Assembly: GCA_002338605.1 (NCBI GenBank)
Contig: DDIP01000125.1
Span: forward strand, 1 to 8,887
DNA: 8,887 bases
Source of the DNA: Proteobacteria bacterium UBA1847
Lineage (GTDB): Bacteria; Pseudomonadota; Gammaproteobacteria; Steroidobacterales; Woeseiaceae
Reading direction: 5' to 3'
Positions 1 through 5,743 of the stretch are shown here, piece by piece. A program made the position numbers and the translations under genes. Each line of letters starts with the position of its first letter. Position 1 is the stretch's first letter. The notes under the pieces are model-generated. The model did no database searches and had not been told where the DNA came from. It was given only the letters and a program-made list of their open reading frames with translations.

Positions 1-46
1 GGCTGAATTCAGCCAGAACCAGCCAAATCGATATATCGAGAGTCAT
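1..46 (-). CDS. possible start of a further leftward gene, cut by the window edge
   Basis: An ATG at 46-44 on the minus strand opens a frame with no stop to the left edge. It reads MTLDISIWLVLAEFS, a hydrophobic start of the kind seen in signal peptides or first membrane segments. It begins 28 bases after the stop of the 200-residue membrane protein and in the same direction, so it could be the next gene of that group. Only 15 codons are visible and no good Shine-Dalgarno sequence precedes the ATG, so this may be chance. Confidence 0.25.
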   Translation of the reverse strand, partial: MTLDISIWLVLAEFS

Positions 47-74
47 GGCCAATATAGAACCAAGCCCGGAATAT

Positions 75-677
75 TCATTTCCGAGCGTCGTCTGCGACCT
101 CACGCAATCGAGCAGCAATCTCTGAGTCTTCGCCGAGCTCATCCGCAAGTCCATCCAACATATTGGCGGAATCCACAAGCGCCTCCCCAAGCGAATCATG
201 CTGGGTCTGCAACGACTGTATATTCGCTTCGACTGCTTTGACTGCTTCGTCTGCTAATAGACCCGCACGAACGACCAGCTCATGCATCGCCGACGCACGA
301 TCGGTATCACCGTCGCGCACGAAATCTGCATGTCGAGATACCATGGATTTAAGGATTAGATTTCTAAAGTGCGGCGCGTCCGGTCTTGGCAAGAATGAGC
401 CAACCAATGCCTGTCCGATAAGGACCAGTGCGATGGCTCCTAGTCCGGATAGCCAGCCAAGATCCGACCAGATGGCAACAATCGCGAATATTGATCCACC
501 AAACGCAAAGAATCCGAATTTTGTTTGCCAAGGCGGCGTTACCGCATCTTGGAAGCCAGTTGCCGAGTCAGTGTCAGAGAGCTCCCGACCAAGAACTAGT
601 GTCGCTTCAGAAAACCGCAATTGGTATGAAAGCAGCACTGTCATAATGGATGCAAAAATCCAGTTCTCGATTAGCAT
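75..677 (-). CDS. hypothetical three-segment membrane protein with charged helical tail
   Basis: I do not recognise the family of this 200-residue protein. Hydrophobic segments lie at about residues 4-20, 53-71 and 74-96. A polar loop at about 21-52 follows the first segment. Residues 100-200 are hydrophilic, rich in Ala, Glu, Asp, Leu and Arg, and look wholly alpha-helical, possibly coiled coil. The ATG at 677-675 is preceded by AAAGGA at suitable spacing, which supports this start. The gene lies 18 bases after the 35-residue membrane peptide gene, so the two are probably co-transcribed and may act together in the inner membrane. The opposite strand has a long open frame over the same stretch, but it lacks a good start context and reads as low-complexity Ser/Thr/Arg sequence. 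It is real as a gene with good confidence; its function is unknown. Confidence 0.8.
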   Translation of the reverse strand: MLIENWIFASIMTVLLSYQLRFSEATLVLGRELSDTDSATGFQDAVTPPWQTKFGFFAFGGSIFAIVAIWSDLGWLSGLGAIALVLIGQALVGSFLPRPDAPHFRNLILKSMVSRHADFVRDGDTDRASAMHELVVRAGLLADEAVKAVEANIQSLQTQHDSLGEALVDSANMLDGLADELGEDSEIAARLREVADDARK

Positions 678-695
678 ATATCATCCTTTGCGAGT

Positions 696-803
696 TTAAC
701 TGCGCAGCAGCTTCTTACCGGCTTCCCAAACGACCAACGCGAGCAAGCACCCGACAAATGCGAGACCGACCTCTACCGCGAATACCGCAAATGTTGATTC
801 CAT
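696..803 (-). CDS. 35-residue single-pass membrane peptide
   Basis: A short frame from ATG 803-801 to TAA 698-696 encodes MESTFAVFAVEVGLAFVGCL followed by LALVVWEAGKKLLRS. Residues 5-26 form one hydrophobic helix with an acidic residue near its middle (Glu11), and the end is basic (KK, R), as expected for a small inner-membrane protein with its C terminus inside. A clear GAGGG ribosome binding site stands 8 bases before the ATG. The stop is 18 bases before the next gene's start, so the two genes look translationally arranged as a pair. Size and composition resemble small membrane regulators, holin-like peptides or type I toxins, but no family can be assigned. A perfect 6-bp hairpin sits just upstream of the ribosome binding site and may affect translation. 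Confidence 0.65.
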   Translation of the reverse strand: MESTFAVFAVEVGLAFVGCLLALVVWEAGKKLLRS

Positions 804-818
804 ACTGTATGCCCTCGT

Positions 819-834
819 AGATTCTTTTGAATCT
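819..834. repeat. perfect 6-bp hairpin in the leader of the small membrane peptide
   Basis: AGATTC and GAATCT form a perfect inverted repeat around a four-base loop. In the leftward transcript the hairpin ends 3 bases before the GAGGG ribosome binding site of the 35-residue peptide gene. It could act as a translation control element or RNA-stability element. There is no T tract after it in the leftward direction, so it is not a convincing terminator. Confidence 0.45.
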
Positions 835-871
835 GCTCTTTCGTCCCCGGAAGTTTCGGGCTGCAATTTTT

Positions 872-1066
872 TTAGTCCGATTTGTTTTTCTTAGACAGCG
901 CCTCGTCGCCTACCATTGGCCGATGCTTCTGCTTCTTGGGCTCGTCCATCCAGACTTCAACGTGCTCAACTGTGCCGCCAGTCATATCAACCTCGACAGT
1001 AGACTTTCTCATGCAACCTAGGCGAGAGATTTTTATCGTTTCAGTCTTTCGCCTGTTATTGGCCAT
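872..1066 (-). CDS. hypothetical 64-residue charged protein
   Basis: This frame starts at ATG 1066-1064 and encodes 64 residues beginning MANNRRKTETIKISRLGC. The middle alternates hydrophobic and polar residues like a small beta-sheet domain (TVEVDMTGGTVEHVEVWM), and the end is rich in Lys and polar residues. I do not recognise it. The same frame stays open upstream to 1156, but that extension runs through a strong hairpin and looks non-coding, so I prefer the inner ATG. A purine-rich GGGGTAGG lies 12 bases before that ATG, a rather long spacing. The opposite strand also has an open frame here, whose Cys/Ser/Phe-rich product looks less like a real protein. The gene sits 68 bases before the small membrane peptide gene in the same direction, so it may be the first gene of the leftward group. 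Confidence 0.45.
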   Translation of the reverse strand: MANNRRKTETIKISRLGCMRKSTVEVDMTGGTVEHVEVWMDEPKKQKHRPMVGDEALSKKNKSD

Positions 1067-1090
1067 ACCGGCATTGTGCCTACCCCACAA

Positions 1091-1138
1091 AAATCTGGCC
1101 AAGGACCAGTTCGCACTTTGTGAATTGGTCCTAGATTT
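1091..1138. promoter_or_regulatory. strong bulged hairpin upstream of the leftward 64-residue ORF
   Basis: AGGACCAGTTC (1102-1112) pairs with GAATTGGTCCT (1122-1132) over 11 positions with a single G-T wobble. Outside it AAATCT (1091-1096) pairs perfectly with AGATTT (1133-1138), leaving one 5-base bulge (1097-1101). In the leftward transcript it lies 24 bases before the ATG of the 64-residue ORF, and its base runs into five T residues. It could be a leader structure, an attenuator, a small RNA or an operator. Its function is not known; the pairing itself is plain in the sequence. Confidence 0.6.
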
Positions 1139-1445
1139 CGAAGCCCCGTCGCACAATGATGTTCAGGCATTGGGATAGACTTGGGCGCTATTGGGGCCAG
1201 TATTGGCCGTAACAGACCCTCCAGCGCAGAAATTGGGAGTGACAAGTGCTGACCCGTATTGCCTCTTGCGATCGGCCGCTACAGCCGAAAGCAGCCTGTT
1301 TCGAAAGGAGCGTTAAGGCGAAACCCAGGCCACACAAATGGTCGCAGCGGACTATACTTGTAGTTGAGAGGGCTAGCGATTGGCACGGGCCGCTTTGATA
1401 ACCGCGCCGCGCTTCTTTCGGTACTCGAGACAATAAGTCAACAAT

Positions 1446-1449
1446 AGGA
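1446..1449 (+). promoter_or_regulatory. ribosome binding site fixing the GTG start of the nuclease
   Basis: AGGA stands 8 bases before GTG 1458. No in-frame ATG occurs before the nuclease domain, so this site supports a GTG start. Confidence 0.55.
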
Positions 1450-1457
1450 TATCTGTC

Positions 1458-2342
1458 GTGCCTTACGATGAGCAGTTCATTCAGGGTCACACAATTCCGT
1501 TCCCTTCGCTTGCGCCCAGTATCCAAACCGCCGCATTTGACAACGGATCGCCAATAGAGCATCCGCGATTCTCAATCGTGTTCAACCGGGATCGCGGGTT
1601 CGCAATTGCGACCGCCCACAATATCGACGGTGGCACCGTGATAGCGGAAGGGGTTATTCAAAGAAATGATGCGTTTCGATTCGATACGCAGGTACCGAAC
1701 GACATACAGGTCGACAACGATCGAGGGTATCGAGGTGTACCGAACGCCGCGGCGAATCCTTGGGATAGAGGGCACCTGGTTCGTCGCAGATCAATGCATT
1801 GGGGCGACGAAACGCAAGCCAGAGCCGCGGATCGAGACTCGTTTTTCTGGACTAACATCGTTCCTCAACATGAGAACCTCCATGATACAGCGTGGGGCAA
1901 TATTGAGGATTTCATGCTGGACATTGCCATCGACGCAGAAAAGCGAGCGTGTGTATTTCAAGGGCCAATATTGACGCCAGATGACCCAGTCCGAACCAAC
2001 ATGCCGGGAGAGCTGCCGATCCAGATTCCTGCTGGGTTTTGGAAGGTCTTCTGCATACTCCACCAGAATAGACTTAGAGCGGCGTGTTTTCTGATATGGC
2101 AGCGAGACTACGACCAACTTGAAATGAGTTTCAATCCAGTCCTTGAGCAAGTTCGCATTACGACGATTGAATACTTGTCGGGTCTCATATTTGCCGAGAA
2201 TATTCGGAGGGCGGATGCGCTGCTATTCAGCACGGCCGCACAGCCATTGACTGCAGATGCTCAGGCAGCCGGGGCCGGCGCACCGCGCCGTCGACGCCTG
2301 CCTGGTAACGCAATACTAAAACCAGCGGACATTGTTCTGTAA
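1458..2342 (+). CDS. DNA/RNA non-specific endonuclease (EndoG/NUC1 type, beta-beta-alpha-metal fold)
   Basis: This 294-residue protein is predicted to cut DNA and RNA without sequence preference, using one metal ion. The family signature is clear: D103-R104-G105-H106, where His is the general base, followed by FFWTNIVPQHENLHDTAW (129-146) and Glu150. Against Serratia nuclease and EndoG (alignment from memory), the Asn that usually binds magnesium (LN-x-x-AW) is His142 here; His at this place is known in other beta-beta-alpha-metal nucleases, so activity is still likely. No signal peptide or membrane segment is seen, so it should stay in the cytoplasm, unlike secreted family members. The domain ends near residue 255. 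A disordered Ala/Gly-rich tail follows, containing R277-R280 and a hydrophobic end (DIVL). It is the first gene of an operon, 30 bases before the protease gene. An intracellular nuclease of this kind needs a control mechanism, and the protease is the obvious candidate. Confidence 0.9.
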   Translation: MPYDEQFIQGHTIPFPSLAPSIQTAAFDNGSPIEHPRFSIVFNRDRGFAIATAHNIDGGTVIAEGVIQRNDAFRFDTQVPNDIQVDNDRGYRGVPNAAANPWDRGHLVRRRSMHWGDETQARAADRDSFFWTNIVPQHENLHDTAWGNIEDFMLDIAIDAEKRACVFQGPILTPDDPVRTNMPGELPIQIPAGFWKVFCILHQNRLRAACFLIWQRDYDQLEMSFNPVLEQVRITTIEYLSGLIFAENIRRADALLFSTAAQPLTADAQAAGAGAPRRRRLPGNAILKPADIVL

Positions 2343-2360
2343 TCACAAATATCTGACACT

Positions 2361-2365
2361 GAGGG
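2361..2365 (+). promoter_or_regulatory. ribosome binding site of the protease gene
   Basis: GAGGG lies 7 bases before ATG 2373 and supports that start. It sits in the short gap between the nuclease stop and the protease gene, consistent with a shared transcript. Confidence 0.6.
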
Positions 2366-2372
2366 CGCGACA

Positions 2373-3539
2373 ATGGCCAAGAAAAAAGAATCGCAAAGTT
2401 CGCGAGTTCGCAATTGGATTAGCCGACACGGCAATTCAGTGCTCGATGACTCGAACAATGGAATTATTGCTGTCGGCATTGGCAAGAAAAGCGCTGGCCC
2501 ATTGAACGACGATTCCGAACTCTGCGTAACCGGTTACGTCGAGAGAAAACTCAGTAAGAGCCAACTCAAGGCGCGTGGCATTACAGCGTTTAGTGATTCT
2601 TTTGCTGCGATTTGCGGATCATCTCCCACTCGGCAGCAGATTAAAGTGGATGTTGTCGATGCCGGGTCTACGTTCTCTGCTGCTCCAAAACTTCGTGTGG
2701 ACAGGAGCCAACGCGGTTCATTTGGTGGACCACGTCCCAGTGTGGATTTGCAGAAGCGATTTGAGGCTCTTCGGGGCGGAATCGGAATCACGAATCCAGT
2801 GGGCGCGTACCCACAGTTTCTCTCTGTTGGAACACTGGGTTTCTTCGTGGAGGACGATCAGAATCGACTTTACCTGGTCTCTAACAACCACGTTATTGCC
2901 AATGAGAACGATGCGCGCGTTGGGAACGCCGTAGTACAGCCTGGGACGCTGGACCTGACCGATACCGAACTCGACTTGATGGACAATTTGAACAAGCTGC
3001 GCAATGCGTTACGAATCGGGAAGCTCTCTGCATGGGTGGACATCGAGTTTCCAACATCCGGCGGTATTCCGTTCAATGAGGTTGACTGCGCGATCGCTAT
3101 AGTTGAGCAAAGTCGGCGCTCCATGACGGAGGTGAACAGAGTCGGTCTAGGCGGTGTTTCCCGTGGGCTGGGGCCGAACTTTCGCATCGATGCGGCGACT
3201 GATCAGTTTGTGGGATCTACAAGAGTTTACAAGGCGGGACGGACCACTGGGTGGACAGAAGGCGATGTGGTTTCAATCGGCGTGATTACTGATGTTGAGT
3301 ACGACGCAGGCGTCGCGCGGTTCCAAAACCAAATCGCAATACAACCGACAGCCGACAACGGCGGTCCGTTTAGTAATAGTGGCGACAGCGGCAGTGGAAT
3401 CTACAACGAGAATCACCAACTGGCGGCATTGTTGTTTGCCGGAAGCACAAGCCGAACGCTTGCCAATCCCGCTCGGTCGGTCATCATTGCCCTTGAAGCC
3501 GAACTTGGAATCGGTGACTTAACAGTTGTTCGCGGCTAG
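2373..3539 (+). CDS. trypsin-fold serine protease with N-terminal accessory domain
   Basis: This 388-residue protein is a chymotrypsin-fold serine protease. The catalytic triad is visible: His173 in SNNHVIA, Asp238 in NEVDCAIAIV and Ser339 in SGDSGSG. VYKAGRTTGWTEGDV (285-299) matches the strand before the active serine in bacterial and plant NAL1-like proteases. Residues about 28-98 form a separate accessory domain (GIIAVGIGKKSAG, then ELCVTGYVERKL), joined to the protease by a Gly/Ser/Arg-rich linker (about 100-138). This layout is common in cytoplasmic trypsin-like proteins. No signal peptide is seen. The position matching trypsin Asp189, six residues before the active serine, is Phe333, so cleavage after Arg/Lys cannot be assumed. 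The gene lies between the nuclease and a 95-residue gene with gaps of 30 and 11 bases. I infer that it processes the nuclease, the small protein, itself, or an invader's protein. Confidence 0.88.
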   Translation: MAKKKESQSSRVRNWISRHGNSVLDDSNNGIIAVGIGKKSAGPLNDDSELCVTGYVERKLSKSQLKARGITAFSDSFAAICGSSPTRQQIKVDVVDAGSTFSAAPKLRVDRSQRGSFGGPRPSVDLQKRFEALRGGIGITNPVGAYPQFLSVGTLGFFVEDDQNRLYLVSNNHVIANENDARVGNAVVQPGTLDLTDTELDLMDNLNKLRNALRIGKLSAWVDIEFPTSGGIPFNEVDCAIAIVEQSRRSMTEVNRVGLGGVSRGLGPNFRIDAATDQFVGSTRVYKAGRTTGWTEGDVVSIGVITDVEYDAGVARFQNQIAIQPTADNGGPFSNSGDSGSGIYNENHQLAALLFAGSTSRTLANPARSVIIALEAELGIGDLTVVRG

Positions 3540-3550
3540 TAGATCGATAC

Positions 3551-3838
3551 ATGGCGAAGAAACCAACAACAAAAAGAAAGCGCAAAGTACATGAGGCGAC
3601 GAATGCAGACATTCGACGTGCGTTGACGAAGTATGGCGCGGACATCTTGAAACAGATCCCGGTCGAGCAAATTGAATTATCGCAACCAGTTGATAGTTTG
3701 GGCGCGAGGATACTGGTTTCGGTGCACGTCGGTGAGGAGGAGAAAGTACCAAGCTTTGTCGAACTCAAGATTGGCCGCAAATTGGTTTCGATCCCAATAG
3801 AAACCGATACCGACTATCAGGTGACGAAAGCATATTAA
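3551..3838 (+). CDS. 95-residue protein co-encoded with the protease
   Basis: The family is not recognised. The start is very basic (MAKKPTTKRKRK), followed by a helix (about 17-37) and then a compact beta-rich part: ARILVSVHVGEEE (52-64), VPSFVELKIGRKLVSIPIE (67-85). That pattern (strand, polar turn, Pro, strand, Lys, strand) resembles the accessory domain at the N terminus of trypsin-like proteases of this type, so it could be a free-standing partner, inhibitor or substrate of the upstream protease. This is a weak, fold-level resemblance read by eye. The gene begins 11 bases after the protease stop, so it is almost certainly on the same transcript. Its Shine-Dalgarno sequence is poor, which suggests translational coupling to the protease gene. 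Confidence 0.75.
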   Translation: MAKKPTTKRKRKVHEATNADIRRALTKYGADILKQIPVEQIELSQPVDSLGARILVSVHVGEEEKVPSFVELKIGRKLVSIPIETDTDYQVTKAY

Positions 3839-3899
3839 GAATTTGACGTACTTGGAGTGTCTGGCCGTAAGCCGTCGTCCAGGTGATAAACTGCAGACA

Positions 3900-3926
3900 G
3901 GCTGCTGCTGACCCGATATAGCAGCC
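3900..3926. repeat. inverted repeat after the nuclease-protease operon
   Basis: GGCTGCT (3900-3906) and AGCAGCC (3920-3926) form a perfect 7-bp stem with a 13-base loop. It lies between the 95-residue gene and the next gene. No T tract follows, so it is at best a weak or Rho-assisted terminator, or a messenger-stability structure at the end of the three-gene transcript. Confidence 0.4.
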
Positions 3927-3952
3927 GTTCACTTAGATGTTCGGGGATAAGC

Positions 3953-4429
3953 TTGATAATCAATGGAACATTGCAGTCGGCGAGATATTTCGCAAATGAA
4001 ATGTCGACAAGTCGTGGGCGTTTGTCGCATATTTGGATGAAATTCTCGTTTTCCGAAGATAAGGATCTTTGCGTCTTTGCTTACCCTCCGGATACCAAGA
4101 AAAATATACTCTCTCCAGTAAATTCTCCCATGTTGGTAGCAGAAATATCACTCAGCGCAGAGCTTTTCGGCGATATCAAGCTAGCGGTGACCAATCAAGC
4201 GACGGACCTTTCCCATATTGAAATTGTCATCGGCTCGGAGGAGCTCACAGAGGAGCTGTGTGAATACTGGTTAACAACTGAGGAGTTTCTCCACGATGTA
4301 GAGGTCACGGTCGATGAACTGAGCATTGTGTTCAATCACCCAACCCGAACCGAGGAGCTGAACGAAGTGATCTCAGAAGCGAAGAGATTGCGTCAAAATG
4401 AACAAGAGGTTTTCGACGAGTTGGATTAG
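3953..4429 (+). CDS. hypothetical acidic 158-residue protein
   Basis: I do not recognise this protein. The frame opens with TTG (LIINGTLQ, Leu codon read as Met) preceded by GGGGA five bases upstream; an ATG at 4001 (MSTSRGRL) is the alternative start. The first half is beta-rich (WMKFSFSEDKDLCVFAYPP at about 28-46). The second half is strongly acidic and mostly helical, with repeated Glu/Leu stretches (SEELTEELCEYWLTTEEF) and a final helix rich in Glu, Arg and Gln. No signal peptide, membrane segment or catalytic motif is seen. It follows the nuclease-protease operon by 114 bases in the same direction. It may belong to the same island module, but the hairpin in between argues that it is separately controlled. 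The high acidity would allow a DNA-mimic or inhibitor role; that is speculation. Confidence 0.65.
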   Translation: MIINGTLQSARYFANEMSTSRGRLSHIWMKFSFSEDKDLCVFAYPPDTKKNILSPVNSPMLVAEISLSAELFGDIKLAVTNQATDLSHIEIVIGSEELTEELCEYWLTTEEFLHDVEVTVDELSIVFNHPTRTEELNEVISEAKRLRQNEQEVFDELD

Positions 4430-4761
4430 TACAAACCATGATCATCCGCCGTGCTACAGAATCGAGCGGTTGGTTCTGGCCGGGAGTCAGTGTTGACCCC
4501 GAGTTAGCACTCAGTCCAGGGGAAAGGCAGGGTCAAAACGCCTCACTAAACGACACGAGTTACGAGGCCGGATCAGGTGTCAGTATATTGCATTGTCGAT
4601 CGCAAGCGTTCGCGCAAGAAGAAATCGTAAGTCAAGCCAATTCGATCTGTTTTGCCAGCAGTGCTGTTTGGAATAGGTCTAGGTAACTGTCGTGTAGCAT
4701 GGACCGGACTCAGCAGATGGACTACGCTCGAAACTGGAGATTTGTAAAGGAAACATGACCC
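4430..4761 (+). other. intergenic stretch with weak ORF and inverted repeat
   Basis: No convincing gene is seen in these 332 bases. An 82-codon frame at 4438-4686 starts with ATG but has no ribosome binding site and no recognisable or structured product. TTGACCC (4493-4499) and GGGTCAA (4530-4536) form a 7-bp inverted repeat, and GCCTC/GAGGC flank 4541-4570. AAAGGA shortly before 4762 serves the next gene. The region may be decayed coding or mobile DNA. Confidence 0.4.
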
Positions 4762-5238
4762 ATGAGCGCAACAGATATTGCAGCATGGTGGGGTGCGGGT
4801 ATAGCGACGTTCGTGGCCTTGTTTGAGTTCTTCAGGTGGTGGCAAAGTCGGGCGACCGAATTGCGAATTTCAGCTAGCACAAATATGCAGGAGTTCCTTC
4901 CGGGGTCAGGACTCCAAGACGGCAGGTTTGTATCTGTCGAAATCAATAACGTCGGGGACAGAACGACAACGCTGACTAATTTCGGCGGTTTCCACTACAA
5001 ATCGTGGTGGCAGGAAAGACTCAATAAAGTCACCCAAGCATTCGTGATCCTTGATCCCACGCCGGGGGTCATTCCTTGCGAGCTTGCTCCTGGACAGATG
5101 TGGAGGGGCCGGATGCAACAAACCGAACAGGTTGAAAGTTGGAGCCGAAACGGTCGTCTTTATATCGCTGTTTATCACTCGCTCTCAAAGAAAGCTCAAT
5201 TGACAAGGGTTATCATACCGGTGCAAGACGACCCCTAG
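4762..5238 (+). CDS. hypothetical membrane-anchored protein with beta-rich domain
   Basis: This 158-residue protein has one N-terminal membrane segment (about residues 5-27, AAWWGAGIATFVALFEFF and a following RWW), then a soluble beta-rich domain. Strands such as RFVSVEINNVGDRTTTLTNF (about 54-73) and RLYIAVYHS read like an immunoglobulin-like sandwich; the NVGDRTTTLTN phrase is of a type common in small membrane-tethered proteins of accessory islands. No catalytic residues are recognised. With no cleavable signal, the domain probably faces the cytoplasm or stays tethered at the membrane. The ATG at 4762 is preceded by AAAGGA about 11 bases away; an earlier ATG at 4754 is in another frame and soon stops. 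It could sense or anchor something for the upstream system, or be unrelated cargo. Confidence 0.72.
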   Translation: MSATDIAAWWGAGIATFVALFEFFRWWQSRATELRISASTNMQEFLPGSGLQDGRFVSVEINNVGDRTTTLTNFGGFHYKSWWQERLNKVTQAFVILDPTPGVIPCELAPGQMWRGRMQQTEQVESWSRNGRLYIAVYHSLSKKAQLTRVIIPVQDDP

Positions 5239-5337
5239 ATCAACCCAATACTCCATTAACTATTGTCGTTGTGGCAGTCCGTACAGTGCCCGGACCATCG
5301 ACGTTGCACCTATCAGTGTCCCGGCTATCGCAGTGAT

Positions 5338-5556
5338 TTACCCTCCTAGCAGTGCGTTAGCTTCGGCAGCGGCGTAGACCGTATTCAGCACCTTGTTGAC
5401 AAACAGCCTAACCAGAATCCGACTGAGCTGGTATACGCAGCCCGCCAACGCGTCGGCACTGTCATCTGATCCTATTGGTGCGTGATCGATTTCCCCCGTA
5501 TCCGTTTTTCCCTGCCGCTTGTAGCCTCTAAGCAAAAATAGCTGCCTTGCGCAGAG
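5338..5556 (-). pseudogene. remnant of a phage terminase large-subunit C terminus
   Basis: The minus-strand frame contains LLRGYKRQGKTDTGEIDHAP followed by IGSDDSADALAGCVYQLSR. This matches the C-terminal signature of phage terminase large subunits and related packaging nucleases, where a relation of KxDHPxGGSKDxADAxAGxVY is conserved; the Asp residues lie in the nuclease part. The frame is closed by a stop at 5557-5559, only a few codons upstream, so the ATPase and most of the nuclease domain are missing. About 26 residues follow the signature before the stop at 5338. No phage genes flank it, so it is best read as prophage debris. The assignment is by motif memory only. Confidence 0.5.
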
Positions 5557-5722
5557 TTAATGCCAAGTCGATGGAATGTGTTGTCGGACCGAAATTCTAC
5601 AAATAACCAAGTGAAGGGCGCACGAAATTCACCATGTACTAGCTAGGCGCAGATTCGCATATCCAATAGTTTCCGCCCCATCGATAGTTCAGTCTTAGGT
5701 GAAAGTCATTGCCACTAATTGC

Positions 5723-5743
5723 TAAGCGGCATTATTGCTAGTA
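5723..5743 (+). repeat. imperfect 21-bp direct repeat, copy 1
   Basis: TAAGCGGCATTATTGCTAGTA matches the copy at 5908 at 18 of 21 positions, 185 bases apart. Neither copy is in a gene. It may mark the ends of a lost insertion or be part of a duplicated element. Confidence 0.4.

Larger units (their letters stand above)
1067..1457. other. divergent intergenic region between the leftward group and the nuclease operon
   Basis: About 390 bases separate the leftward 64-residue ORF from the rightward nuclease gene. I see no convincing gene in it; frames crossing it overlap the nuclease start or lack starts. It should hold promoters for both directions. A TATACT at 1353-1358 could be a -10 box for the nuclease operon, but no matching -35 box is clear. 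The stretch contains a strong bulged hairpin at 1091-1138 and a smaller one at 1195-1208 (GGCCA, four-base loop, TGGCC). Confidence 0.5.

Noticed and set aside
163..699. 178-codon rightward frame opposite the 200-residue membrane protein
   Set aside because: Product is Ser/Thr/Arg-rich without domain structure, while the leftward frame has membrane segments and a good ribosome binding site.
1091..1138. Integron attC site reading of the bulged hairpin
   Set aside because: The bulged stem looks attC-like in shape, but the required core sequences are absent at both ends.
882..1178. 98-codon rightward frame opposite the 64-residue ORF
   Set aside because: Crosses the strong hairpin and encodes an irregular Cys/Ser/Phe-rich sequence with no start context.
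1188..1562. 124-codon leftward frame overlapping the nuclease start
   Set aside because: Overlaps the well-supported nuclease gene on the other strand and has no protein-like pattern.
4541..4570. Possible integron attC site (GCCTC...GAGGC with ACTAAAC and GTTAC)
   Set aside because: Lacks the paired RYYYAAC/GTTRRRY core sites and no integron integrase is present.
4438..4686. 82-codon rightward ORF between the two 158-residue genes
   Set aside because: No ribosome binding site and no recognisable or structured product; noted only within the intergenic entry.
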